Positions 1 to 6,744 of a stretch of DNA of 9,100 nucleotides are shown here, in pieces (the stretch's first letter is position 1; every line of letters starts with the position of its first letter). This stretch comes from Porticoccaceae bacterium (GTDB taxonomy: Bacteria; Pseudomonadota; Gammaproteobacteria; Pseudomonadales; Porticoccaceae). The DNA lies in assembly GCA_030590275.1 (NCBI GenBank), contig JAUUYV010000040.1:1-9100 (forward strand). Direction: 5' to 3'. The notes under the pieces were generated by a model, which searched no databases, was not told where the DNA came from, and saw only the letters and a program-made list of their open reading frames with translations. Both the position numbers and the translations under genes were made by a program.

Positions 1-1
1 C

Positions 2-694
2 ACAGGGCTGGCCGATCCGGTGCCCATCATTCATACCTTTATGGCTAACACAGAGCTAAAAAAGGTCTACCGCATGCAGTCGGTAGTCACCCTGGTGGAT
101 GCTGTGGCCGGCGAGAGAACCCTGATTGATCAGGAAGTTTCTCGCCGCCAGGTGGCTCTGGCCGATCAGCTGTTGATTAGTAAAACCGAACTGCCTGAGG
201 CAAGTTCCTCTGAAGGTCTGCGGGAGCGTCTCGCGGACCTCAACCCTGGAGCGAGTATTAGGGAGGTGTCTGAGTTCGAGCTCAATGATCTGCTTGCCGA
301 TGGCTATTACCCAGGCAAATATAATGCGACCGACTTCGAGCGCTGGTTAGCTGTAGAGCAGTCTGGACGGGACAGGAAGCACTCGCACAATGGTATTAAT
401 ACCTTTACCCTGTGCCTCGAAAAACCGATGGCTCTGGCCGATCTTGTTTTGTTTTTTCAGGATCTGGTGAATTATAAGCCCGAGCAACTATTGCGTGTTA
501 AAGGTTTGGCTCTGGTGGCGGGGCGAGAATCTACTCCTGCGGTGGTTCATGCCGTTAGAGAGAAGGTCTACCCACTGACCTGGTTGCCACTCTGGCCTGG
601 TGGGCGAGCGGAAAGCCGCTTTATATTTATTACTGAAGGCTTGGAGAAAGCGGAAATAGAGGCCCTGTTTGATCGTGTTGTCGAGGGCTCTTAG
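2..694 (+). CDS. CobW/P47K-family G3E GTPase, 5'-truncated by window edge
   Basis: The reading frame is already open at base 2 and reads TGLADPVPIIHTF, the conserved segment after the Walker B region of CobW-type GTPases, so the Walker A P-loop lies upstream of the window. An internal GTG at 20 could be taken as a start but falls inside this motif and is not the true one. Next come the VVTLVDAV segment and the guanine-specificity motif, read as SKTE (179-190) where the family has [N/S]KxD. The C-terminal half, from about base 380, matches the CobW C-terminal domain and includes a HSHNG stretch. Known family members are cytosolic GTP-dependent metallochaperones, often for zinc or cobalt; the metal here cannot be told. 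It is followed by a 17-bp repeat tract and two SDR genes on the same strand, so co-transcription is possible. The Asp-to-Glu change in the specificity motif is unusual. Confidence 0.88.
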   Translation, partial: TGLADPVPIIHTFMANTELKKVYRMQSVVTLVDAVAGERTLIDQEVSRRQVALADQLLISKTELPEASSSEGLRERLADLNPGASIREVSEFELNDLLADGYYPGKYNATDFERWLAVEQSGRDRKHSHNGINTFTLCLEKPMALADLVLFFQDLVNYKPEQLLRVKGLALVAGRESTPAVVHAVREKVYPLTWLPLWPGGRAESRFIFITEGLEKAEIEALFDRVVEGS

Positions 695-779
695 TGGCGG
701 AGGGCTCTTAACAGCTGAAGGCTCTCGGTAGCTGAGGGCCCTTAATAGCTGAAGGCTCTAAATGGCTAAAGGTTCTTAA
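678..779 (+). repeat. 17-bp tandem repeat, six units, overlapping the CobW stop codon
   Basis: Six head-to-tail units of exactly 17 bp run at 678-694, 695-711, 712-728, 729-745, 746-762 and 763-779 with no insertion or deletion. The consensus is about TAGCTGAAGGCTCTTAA; the best units differ by 1-4 bases and the outer ones by more. The first unit is the last codons and stop of the CobW gene, so coding sequence looks like the seed of the expansion. A decayed partial copy continues at 780-790. The period is not a multiple of three, and most units carry TAA or TAG. The GGGCCC and AGCT cores are self-complementary, so the unit could bind a protein or be a slippage product; no function is evident. 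Confidence 0.85.
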
Positions 780-853
780 TAGCTAGAGGCATGACTCAGT
801 GGCCCTTAGTTATCATAAATTACAATTAATTATTTTATAAAGGGAGAAAAACC

Positions 854-1618
854 ATGGGGCGAGTACAGGATAAAGTGTGTTTGATTACCGGAGGCACCAC
901 GGGTATTGGCTACGCCAGTGCGGAACTATTCGGCCAGGAGGGCGGCAAGATAGCGATTACCGATATTCGTCCGACAGAAGGTGAAGCATCTGCTCAAGCT
1001 CTGCGTGATAAAGGTTACGAAGCCATATTTATCGAACAGGACGTAACCGATGAGGCTCGCTGGAAAGAAGTGTTGGCTGAAGTGGTCACTAAATACGGAC
1101 GACTGGACGTGTTGGTAAATAATGCCGGTGTTGGCGAGGAGACCGACCTGGAGAATTCCAATTTGGCCCATTGGCGCTTTGTTAACGCGGTGAATATGGA
1201 AGCGGTGTTTATGGGCACCCAGAATGCTGTTAAGCAAATGAAGCTCAATGGTGGCGGTAGCATTATTAATATTTCCTCTATCGAGGGCCTGGTTGGCGAT
1301 CCCAAATTTGGTGCTTACAACGCTAGTAAAGGAGGCGTGAGGTTGTTTACAAAATCGGCGGCTCTCTATTGTGCCGAAAAAAAATACAACATCCGGGTTA
1401 ACTCCGTGCACCCTGGCTTTACCGAAACCCCCTTGCTTACCGAAGCAGCTGATACATTTTCTGAAGCCGATGCAGAGCGCCTTTTCGGAGAGATTCCCCT
1501 TGGTCATATGGCAGAAGCTATTGACCAGGCCTACGGAATTTTGTTTTTGGCGTCCGACGAGTCTCGCTATATGACCGGGTCGGAACTGGTGATCGATGGC
1601 GGCTTTACCGCTCACTGA
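854..1618 (+). CDS. Short-chain dehydrogenase/reductase (SDR), tandem copy 1
   Basis: A 254-residue classical SDR, the usual length. The cofactor motif TGGTTGIG is at residues 12-19; Asp37 at the end of the second strand (ITDIRP) suggests NAD(H) over NADP(H). Asp63-Val64, the NNAG motif at 89-92, and the catalytic tetrad Asn114, Ser142, Tyr155 and Lys159 are all present, as is the HPG segment at 186-188. It should be a soluble cytosolic oxidoreductase acting on an alcohol or ketone; the substrate is not readable from sequence. A good ribosome site (AGGGAG, 841-846) precedes the ATG. An AT-rich stretch at 810-840 may hold a promoter, but I see no clear -35/-10 pair. It is followed after 21 bp by a close paralogue, probably in one transcript. 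Resemblance to secondary or cyclic alcohol dehydrogenases is only a family-level impression. Confidence 0.93.
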   Translation: MGRVQDKVCLITGGTTGIGYASAELFGQEGGKIAITDIRPTEGEASAQALRDKGYEAIFIEQDVTDEARWKEVLAEVVTKYGRLDVLVNNAGVGEETDLENSNLAHWRFVNAVNMEAVFMGTQNAVKQMKLNGGGSIINISSIEGLVGDPKFGAYNASKGGVRLFTKSAALYCAEKKYNIRVNSVHPGFTETPLLTEAADTFSEADAERLFGEIPLGHMAEAIDQAYGILFLASDESRYMTGSELVIDGGFTAH

Positions 1619-1639
1619 TGCGCTGGGTGGAGAAAAATA

Positions 1640-2404
1640 ATGGGAAGAGTTCAGGGTAAAGTGTGTTTGATTACCGGTGGCACCGCGGGTATAGGTTACG
1701 CCAGTGCAGAATTAATGTGCCGGGAAGGCGGCAAAGTGGTGATTACCGATATTCGTCCCACGGAGGGTGAAGCCGCTGCTCAGGCCTTGCGAGACCAGGG
1801 TTACGACGCCCTGTTTATTGAGCAGGATGTCACCTCTGAAAGCCGTTGGCCGGAAGTGATTACACAGGTGGTCGAGCATTACGGCCGCCTGGATGTATTG
1901 GTTAACAATGCCGGTGTTGGTGCCGGTACTGACCTTGAGGAGAGCGACCTGGCGCACTGGCGTTTTGTGCATTCGGTTAATCTGGAAGCAGTGTTTATGG
2001 GCACCCAGAATGCCGTTAAACAAATGAAGCTCAATGGTGGTGGCAGTATTATCAATATCTCCTCTATCGAGGGCATTATCGGTGACCCGCGCTCAGCAGC
2101 CTACAATGCCAGCAAAGGTGGTGTCCGTTTGTTTACCAAGTCAGCGGCGCTTTACTGTGCTGGAAAAAAATACAATATTCGGGTTAATTCGGTACATCCT
2201 GGGTTTACTAAAACGCCAATGGCGGATAGCGTGGGCGACTTGTTCGGCCCAGAAGACCTTCAGCGTGTGCAGCGTGAAATAGTGATTGGCTATATGGCCG
2301 AACCTGAGGATCAGGGTTACGGTATTTTATACCTGGCCTCCGATGAGTCTCGCTACGTGACCGGTACTGAGTTGATTATTGATGGAGGTTATACCTGTCA
2401 CTAG
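1640..2404 (+). CDS. Short-chain dehydrogenase/reductase (SDR), tandem copy 2
   Basis: A 254-residue classical SDR with exactly the length of its upstream neighbour. Hand alignment without gaps gives about 194 of 254 identical residues (76%). All key positions are kept: TGGTAGIG at 12-19, Asp37, NNAG at 89-92, Asn114, Ser142, Tyr155, Lys159. Most change is concentrated at residues 191-220, the flexible lid over the substrate pocket in SDRs, where only about 11 of 30 match, and at 71-80. The ribosome site GGAG (1629-1632) lies in the 21-bp gap after copy 1, pointing to translation from a shared message. The pattern suggests an old tandem duplication with retained catalysis and altered substrate preference. 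The two could also form a heteromer, since SDRs are dimers or tetramers; the sequence does not decide this. Confidence 0.93.
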   Translation: MGRVQGKVCLITGGTAGIGYASAELMCREGGKVVITDIRPTEGEAAAQALRDQGYDALFIEQDVTSESRWPEVITQVVEHYGRLDVLVNNAGVGAGTDLEESDLAHWRFVHSVNLEAVFMGTQNAVKQMKLNGGGSIINISSIEGIIGDPRSAAYNASKGGVRLFTKSAALYCAGKKYNIRVNSVHPGFTKTPMADSVGDLFGPEDLQRVQREIVIGYMAEPEDQGYGILYLASDESRYVTGTELIIDGGYTCH

Positions 2405-2465
2405 TCCTGAAATAGTTCAATAGGGGGAGCTAAAAAAAAGATAATATTTTATTTGCATATTTATT

Positions 2466-2486
2466 GGTTTTTTGATTTAAAAAACC
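2466..2486 (+). terminator. AT-rich inverted repeat after the SDR pair, possible weak terminator
   Basis: GGTTTTTT and AAAAAACC form a perfect 8-bp stem around a 5-base loop, 61 bp after the second SDR stop. The stem is mostly A-T and is not followed by a run of T, so termination would be weak at best. The surrounding gap (2405-2573) is otherwise AT-rich and holds the leader of the next gene, with AAGG at about 2562-2566 as its ribosome site. Confidence 0.3.
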
Positions 2487-2573
2487 CTCTGGTGGTGGTT
2501 TAATTGCGGCCGGAAATCAAGCGGTTTCTATGGTTTTAAACGCCCAATGATTTAAATAAGATAAGGCTACTCG

Positions 2574-3224
2574 ATGCGTTCCGTATTAATTGTTAATTCC
2601 AAAGGGGGGTGTGGTAAGTCCACAATTGCAACTAACCTGGCGGGGTACTACGCGGCAAAAGGTAAAAGCGTAGTTCTTGCCGACTATGACCCACAGGAAT
2701 CTAGTCTGGAGTGGTTGGCAGCACGGCCGGCTGAACGTGCTCCTATCACCGGTTTGGCGGGCCATAAAGAAAAAATACGTATTCCGGCGGACACCGATTA
2801 TCTCATCATGGATAGTCCGGCAGCCTTCCACGGTCGGCCTTTGGCTGGTCTGGTTGCTAAGGCGGATGCCATATTGATGCCGATTTTGCCCTCTCCCATT
2901 GATGAGCGAGCTGCTATCCGGTTTTTGATGGAAATAAAACATTTGCGTCGCGTTGTTAATTCGGAGGTTAAAGTCGCCACGATAGCTAACCGGGTTCGCG
3001 AGAACACCCTGGCAGCGGGTGATCTTAATGAGTATCTTGAGGGGCTTAAGTTACCAAACGGCAAAAAGTTGCGTCATCTCGCCCTTTTGCGCGCGAGTCA
3101 AAATTACATTAAAGCTGCTGAGCGGGGTTTGTCGGTGTTTGAGTTTGCGCCGGTTAAAACTCTCCTCGACCGTGAGCAGTGGGTTCGTATCCTGCGTTGG
3201 ATATCGAGTGTTAAAAGTCGATAA
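2574..3224 (+). CDS. Orphan ParA/MinD-type ATPase
   Basis: A 216-residue protein of the ParA/MinD P-loop family. The deviant Walker A motif KGGCGKST is at residues 10-17 with the signature Lys10; the Walker A' strand ends in ADYDPQ (36-41) with Asp39; the Walker B strand is YLIMD (76-80). There is no N-terminal helix-turn-helix, so it is the short form rather than the long plasmid ParA type. Family members dimerise on ATP, bind DNA or membrane non-specifically, and position a cargo such as plasmids, chromosomal origins, chemoreceptor arrays or microcompartments. No ParB, parS-like repeat or other cargo gene lies beside it: upstream are SDRs and downstream is a convergent SDR. The start is supported by AAGG 7 bases upstream and by the motif beginning at residue 4. 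Its cargo is unknown. Confidence 0.88.
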   Translation: MRSVLIVNSKGGCGKSTIATNLAGYYAAKGKSVVLADYDPQESSLEWLAARPAERAPITGLAGHKEKIRIPADTDYLIMDSPAAFHGRPLAGLVAKADAILMPILPSPIDERAAIRFLMEIKHLRRVVNSEVKVATIANRVRENTLAAGDLNEYLEGLKLPNGKKLRHLALLRASQNYIKAAERGLSVFEFAPVKTLLDREQWVRILRWISSVKSR

Positions 3225-3322
3225 GCTTTATCTCAGGTATCAAGTTTCCTCCGTCGGTTTGCGCCTGGCTTATTTGTATCCAGTTCAACCGGGGTTTGTT
3301 ATAGCGATAGAGCGCAATAGCA

Positions 3323-3349
3323 AGGTGCTTGAATCATAGAGAGGCACCT
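3323..3349. terminator. Hairpin between convergent genes, possible bidirectional terminator
   Basis: AGGTGC (3323-3328) pairs with GCACCT (3344-3349), extendable by a wobble pair and one A-T pair to 8 bp around an 11-base loop. It lies in the 128-bp gap between the convergent ParA-type and SDR genes, four bases from the SDR stop, where transcripts from both sides should end. Neither side has a clear T run, so the assignment is tentative. Confidence 0.3.
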
Positions 3350-3352
3350 GGT

Positions 3353-4171
3353 CTAAGAGGCGGTAGCTCCACCATCTACCACGATTTCTGATCCAGTCAC
3401 CCAGGGAGACTGGTCGCTGGCTAAAAATAATGCTGCCTTAGCGATATCGGCGGGTTCTCCTTTCATGCCCAGCGGTGTGCTGCGTTCAAAAGCTTTTTGT
3501 ACGGCAATTTCGTCTGCTCCTAGCCCCGCTTCCACAAAGCCTTTGAGTACTGCCGTGCCCATATCGGTAGGGATCAGGCCCGGGTGGATAGAGTTAACCC
3601 GTATGCCATATTTGAGACTGCCAAACTCCACGGCGGCAGCTTTGGAGAGCAGTTTTACTGCGCCCTTGCTTCCGCAATAGGCGCTAAGGCCGGAAAATCC
3701 ACGTAGCCCGGCAACTGATGACAGGTTAATGATTGAGCCGCCTTTGCCCGCTGCGCCGCCTGGCTTCATTGCTTTGCAGGCATGCTTCATACCAAGGAAT
3801 ACGCCGCTTACGTTGATATCCAGGATGCGTTGAAAGTCACTGAGTTCAGTATTTTCGAGTAGCGCGCAAATTTCGATTCCCGCATTGTTGACGACAATGT
3901 CGAGCCCGCCAAGCTGCTTGATAGTTGCTGCGATGGTGCGCTCCCAGTCGGCCTCGCTAGTCACGTCATGACTTAAGAAAGCAGCTTGTCCGCCCTCTCG
4001 TTCAATGCTCGCCACTGTTTCTTTGCCGAGATCTTCAAGGATATCGGTGATCATAATCGCAGCGCCTGCGCGGGCGAAAGTGTGAGCCATCTCTGCACCC
4101 AAACCGCGGGCGGAACCTGTGATGAGGGCGGTTTTTCCAGCCAGTGATATGTTGATGGAAGATTGAGCCAT
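3353..4171 (-). CDS. Short-chain dehydrogenase/reductase (SDR), third and more distant copy
   Basis: A 272-residue classical SDR. The cofactor motif TGSARGLG is at residues 18-25; Asp43 after the second strand again favours NAD(H). NNAG is at 95-98, and the catalytic set Asn120, Ser152, Tyr165, Lys169 is complete, with HPG at 196-198. It is longer than the tandem pair at both ends and through a glycine-rich insertion near residues 137-145 (KPGGAAGKGG). It is clearly a separate subfamily and not a recent copy of the pair. AGGA lies 7 bases before the ATG (4179-4182 on the plus strand). It follows the AraC-family gene on the same strand after 112 bp, so it may be read through from the regulator's promoter or have its own. 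An alcohol or ketone substrate is likely; the exact one is unknown. Confidence 0.92.
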   Translation of the reverse strand: MAQSSINISLAGKTALITGSARGLGAEMAHTFARAGAAIMITDILEDLGKETVASIEREGGQAAFLSHDVTSEADWERTIAATIKQLGGLDIVVNNAGIEICALLENTELSDFQRILDINVSGVFLGMKHACKAMKPGGAAGKGGSIINLSSVAGLRGFSGLSAYCGSKGAVKLLSKAAAVEFGSLKYGIRVNSIHPGLIPTDMGTAVLKGFVEAGLGADEIAVQKAFERSTPLGMKGEPADIAKAALFLASDQSPWVTGSEIVVDGGATAS

Positions 4172-4283
4172 GGTTAGGTCCTGTGGTTACAGATTGGGCG
4201 GATATTCAGTATGGTCTATGAATCGAGTAAGAGCGATTAAGATCGCCCAGGTATTGAACAATACAAAAACTTAGAAATGACTA

Positions 4284-5348
4284 CTATTTTTTAAATTCCT
4301 TACGATACTCGCTAGGCGAGATCCCACACCAGCGTTTAAAGGCGCGTCGGAAACTCGCGGTATCCTGGTAGCCAAGTTCCATTGCGATGGCGTCGACTGA
4401 GTCATCGCTGTTGCTCAGTGAGTCTATGGCCATCTGTTTATGAATTATATTGCGCATATCGCGATAGGTGGTACCTTCGGCCTGTAAATAACGCATTAAA
4501 GTGCGAGAAGAAACATTAAAGTAACTCGCCATATCTTTTAGCGTCGGTATGCTGCTGGGTTGTTTGCGCATTTCCGCGAGGACGTGCTGCACCGTAAGAT
4601 TGTCAGCGCGGATTTCCTGCATTTTCTGCTTTAGCTGTTCTTCTGCGAGGCGGTGGAGTTGAGAATTGGCGGTTATGCAGCGTATGTTAGCGATAGCGGC
4701 GGGTAAAACCATTAAATGCTTATCACTGTTAAATTCAACCTCTCCAGAAAAGTAGATCTCGTACTGATCAGCATACGCCGGCGGTGGAAAAGCAAAAGTT
4801 ACTTTGCTATCGACAAGTTTCTTTCCGCTCACAAATTCCAGTGCGTTCTGGAGGGTTAGCATAAGTGCTTCAATGACGACTGTTTGCAGCTGGGGGAAAG
4901 GGTGAGTTTCTACGACCTCGAGAATAATCTTGTCGTCTCGATAATATACGTCTAGATCGCAAAAGGTAATGGAGGTTTGATAATACTTGGCCGCATCTCG
5001 AATTGCCTGGCCCACGGTTTCGGCGGAAATAATCGCCATACCGACGGGACCGTGGGTGGAGACATGGAGTTTTGAGCCAAGTGAAAGTCCGGCATCGGGA
5101 ATATTCAGGACTTCGAGAATCTCGAATACGGCCTCGGCTATTGGCTCCAGCTTGATGGAGCCGGCCGAATTTTCGAGTAGTTCACGGGTAACGCCATGCC
5201 GAGCGAAGATGTCTTCTATCTCTGGTGTACTACCCAGCGTATGAAAAACCAGGTTTGCATAGCTAGAGGTTACGTACTTGCTGTCGGTTGGTTGCTGATT
5301 AACCACTCGTTCAATGTCTTCACTGCTGGGATAGTGATGTTTGGCCAT
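4284..5348 (-). CDS. AraC-family transcriptional regulator (OruR/ArgR-like architecture)
   Basis: A 354-residue regulator. Residues about 30-215 match the N-terminal arabinose-binding-like ligand domain found in OruR-type AraC proteins (region with STHGPVG at 97-103 and a predicted mixed alpha/beta fold). A linker at about 230-260 leads to the C-terminal DNA-binding domain: first helix-turn-helix around TLKDMASYFNVSSRTLMRYL (269-288), second around 317-345 with the family signature LGYQDTASFRRAFKRWCGISPSEYR. These proteins usually bind a small molecule and activate nearby or divergent genes. It is divergent from the CuMMO operon across 539 bp and is followed on the same strand by an SDR, so control of one or both is the natural inference. 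No convincing Shine-Dalgarno precedes the chosen ATG (upstream bases CCCAACCAAT), but the N-terminal length fits the family. Confidence 0.93.
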   Translation of the reverse strand: MAKHHYPSSEDIERVVNQQPTDSKYVTSSYANLVFHTLGSTPEIEDIFARHGVTRELLENSAGSIKLEPIAEAVFEILEVLNIPDAGLSLGSKLHVSTHGPVGMAIISAETVGQAIRDAAKYYQTSITFCDLDVYYRDDKIILEVVETHPFPQLQTVVIEALMLTLQNALEFVSGKKLVDSKVTFAFPPPAYADQYEIYFSGEVEFNSDKHLMVLPAAIANIRCITANSQLHRLAEEQLKQKMQEIRADNLTVQHVLAEMRKQPSSIPTLKDMASYFNVSSRTLMRYLQAEGTTYRDMRNIIHKQMAIDSLSNSDDSVDAIAMELGYQDTASFRRAFKRWCGISPSEYRKEFKK

Positions 5349-5367
5349 ATTGGTTGGGTGTGCTAAA

Positions 5368-5381
5368 CACTTAGTTAAGTG
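5368..5381. promoter_or_regulatory. Palindrome CACTTA-N2-TAAGTG, candidate operator near regulator start
   Basis: CACTTA and TAAGTG are exact reverse complements separated by two bases (GT). The site starts 20 bp upstream of the AraC-type gene's ATG, where a bound protein could block or adjust its transcription. The six-base arms are suggestive but short. AraC proteins more often use direct repeats, so another factor could be the binder. Confidence 0.4.
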
Positions 5382-5411
5382 CGTGCTAGTGTATGCTGGT
5401 ATTCCGTTTAA

Positions 5412-5437
5412 CTCTACCGGTAAGAGCGCGGGTAGAG
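5412..5437. promoter_or_regulatory. Inverted repeat CTCTACC-N12-GGTAGAG
   Basis: Perfect 7-bp arms at 5412-5418 and 5431-5437 with a 12-base spacer. The spacer itself begins GGTAAGAG, so the element can also be read as two GGTA(A)GAG direct copies 12 bp apart. It may be an operator or a hairpin in the leader of the leftward regulator transcript. No protein can be assigned. Confidence 0.35.
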
Positions 5438-5463
5438 ATTAAGGTTTTAGCGGCCTGTAAAAC

Positions 5464-5485
5464 GGTTGTAGTATGGTTGTATAGT
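5464..5485 (+). promoter_or_regulatory. Direct repeat GGTTGTA with 11-bp period, candidate activator half-sites
   Basis: GGTTGTA occurs at 5464-5470 and again at 5475-5481, followed by GTAT and TAGT respectively. The 11-bp spacing puts both copies on one face of the helix, the arrangement used by AraC-family activators. It lies about 66 bp before the TATAAT hexamer at 5551, a plausible activator position. This is pattern-based and unproven. Confidence 0.35.
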
Positions 5486-5550
5486 GACTGTGCTACGCCG
5501 AGAATATTTAATATGCTGGCAGTTAGCGACGCGAACTCGTTCTGGTTTCT

Positions 5551-5556
5551 TATAAT
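5551..5556 (+). promoter_or_regulatory. Perfect TATAAT hexamer, candidate -10 of the CuMMO operon promoter
   Basis: A consensus sigma-70 -10 hexamer pointing toward pmoC, with no recognisable TTGACA at 16-18 bp spacing (that position reads through CGACGCGA). A strong -10 with a missing -35 is typical of activated promoters. If used, the leader to the pmoC start would be roughly 325 nt. Confidence 0.35.
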
Positions 5557-5887
5557 GATTATGACAGCCCGCAGGTGGTGCTTAGGCATATTAAGTGCTC
5601 AAATTTTTATTTATATTAATAAAAACAATATGTTACCGGTGTATTTTGTGGGGCGTCAGGGAGGGGGTTTTAATTGGTCGTGTCACTTTCTGCAGTAGGC
5701 TTGTCACATTTAGCCCTATAGTCGCCGTCTGCAAACTGGCTATAGTACGGTCATGAGGTCAACCGCTGTTTTAGCTTGTTTTTGGCTATGGCTTCTCAAC
5801 TTGGTATTTAAGCTTGTTGAACCACAGTGGTCGGGTAGTTAAGGGCTCAATAAATAACTAAATTAAAATTAGGGTGGGGTAAAGGAA

Positions 5888-6703
5888 ATGGCTGAAATAA
5901 GTGCAGTAGACAACACGATAGATTTAACTGCGGAGACTACGACGAGTGGGCTTATAGGTGCCCATTTTAAGCGCAATCGTTTTACCTGGATATTGGGGTC
6001 TTTCGTGATCGCGGTGGGTATAGCTGTCAGGATTTATCTAAACGAAATGGCATTCACGGTGGGTACCGATTACTTTTCGCCGGAATTCCAGAAGTACTGG
6101 ATGCCTTTGCTCTATGGTGAGCTTATTATTTTGGGTGGGTTTACGGTTATTATGTCTGCTTACCTGTGGCTTAGCAGGGAAAAGGATTTAAGTTACTTAA
6201 CCAAGCAGCAAGAGCTGGATCGTTATTGGATTCTTTTGAGAATCTTTACAGTGATTGGTCTTTGGGCTGCAGTTATCGCGACCAATGCTGTTGAGTCGGA
6301 CGCTGCCTGGCATCAGGTTACTATTCGGGATACTGACTTTACGCCAACTCATATCGTTATCTTCTACTTTGCATTGCCTGCGGTAACCGCGATGCTGATT
6401 CCTTCGTTTATTTATGCTCACACACGTTTGCCAGCTTATGCGAATCGAATTTCGGTGCCATTCCTGATGGTTGTGGTCGGTATTGTGATGATTATGCCTA
6501 ACTACGGTTTTAATGAGTGGGGCCACACTTTCTGGTATGCGGAAGAGTTGTTTGCAGCGCCGGTTCACTGGGGCTTTGTGTTCCTGGGCTGGTCACTGTT
6601 CTTCTTCGTACCCCTGGCAGTTCAGTTGTTTACCAATATGGGGCGCTTGATTGCTGAAACGACAGGTACTGTAGTTCCTGCCGAGGAACAAAAAGCGGCT
6701 TGA
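5888..6703 (+). CDS. pmoC: Copper membrane monooxygenase subunit C (PmoC/AmoC/HmoC family)
   Basis: A 271-residue integral inner-membrane protein with about six hydrophobic spans (near residues 34-51, 72-95, 114-134, 156-176, 188-205, 226-248). The ligands of the Cu(C) site (Bath numbering Asp156, His160, His173) align as Asp138, His142 and His155, in the motif DAAWHQVTIRDTDFTPTH. The Cu(D) ligands (Asn227, His231, His245) align as Asn209, His213 and His227, in NEWGHTFW and APVHWGF. All six keep a constant offset of 18 from Bath, so there are no gaps across this core. Glu136 matches Bath Glu154. The subunit is thought to carry or flank the active site of the pmoCAB trimer, which oxidises methane, ammonia or small hydrocarbons with O2. 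It is first in a C-A-B operon but separated from pmoA by a terminator. The symbol denotes the family, not a proven methane substrate. Confidence 0.95.
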   Translation: MAEISAVDNTIDLTAETTTSGLIGAHFKRNRFTWILGSFVIAVGIAVRIYLNEMAFTVGTDYFSPEFQKYWMPLLYGELIILGGFTVIMSAYLWLSREKDLSYLTKQQELDRYWILLRIFTVIGLWAAVIATNAVESDAAWHQVTIRDTDFTPTHIVIFYFALPAVTAMLIPSFIYAHTRLPAYANRISVPFLMVVVGIVMIMPNYGFNEWGHTFWYAEELFAAPVHWGFVFLGWSLFFFVPLAVQLFTNMGRLIAETTGTVVPAEEQKAA

Positions 6704-6744
6704 TTACCTTCTTCTACAGCTAGTAGTTAGTAGGGCTTCTTTAT

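Larger units (their letters stand above)
5349..5887. promoter_or_regulatory. 539-bp divergent regulatory region between araC-type gene and CuMMO operon
   Basis: A gene-free stretch separating the AraC-family gene (leftward) from pmoC (rightward), large for a compact genome. It contains a near-perfect palindrome (5368-5381), an inverted repeat (5412-5437), an 11-bp-spaced direct repeat (5464-5485), a perfect TATAAT hexamer (5551-5556), an AT-rich stretch (5600-5632) and a duplicated CTATAGT (5716-5722, 5740-5746). The right end carries the pmoC ribosome site (AGGGTGGGG at 5871-5879 or AAGG at 5882-5885). I found no -35/-10 pair with normal spacing on either strand, which fits promoters needing an activator. 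A 101-codon open frame inside it (5393-5698) has no family likeness and is not called. Confidence 0.6.

Noticed and set aside
20..694. GTG at base 20 as the true start of the CobW-type protein.
   Set aside because: The frame is open upstream and encodes the conserved TGLADP motif, so the gene is cut by the window edge.
678..796. The 17-bp repeats as a CRISPR array.
   Set aside because: Units abut without unique spacers, are too short and have no cas genes nearby.
926..1615. A 229-codon frame on the minus strand across SDR copy 1.
   Set aside because: Antisense to a gene with full SDR motifs; no family likeness. The matching stretch opposite SDR copy 2 is much shorter, so it is not conserved.
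2574..3224. ParA-type gene as evidence of a plasmid or integrative element boundary.
   Set aside because: No ParB, replication gene, integrase, tRNA or direct-repeat attachment site accompanies it.
5393..5698. A 101-codon open frame on the plus strand in the regulator-pmoC gap, with an overlapping 67-codon frame on the minus strand (5386-5589).
   Set aside because: No recognisable domain, no ribosome site, unusual residue mix, and it spans the regulatory elements; most likely chance.
5701..5722. TTGTCA (5701-5706) with TATAGT (5717-5722) as a sigma-70 promoter for pmoC.
   Set aside because: The spacing is only 10 bp, too short; the second TATAGT at 5741 is too far away.
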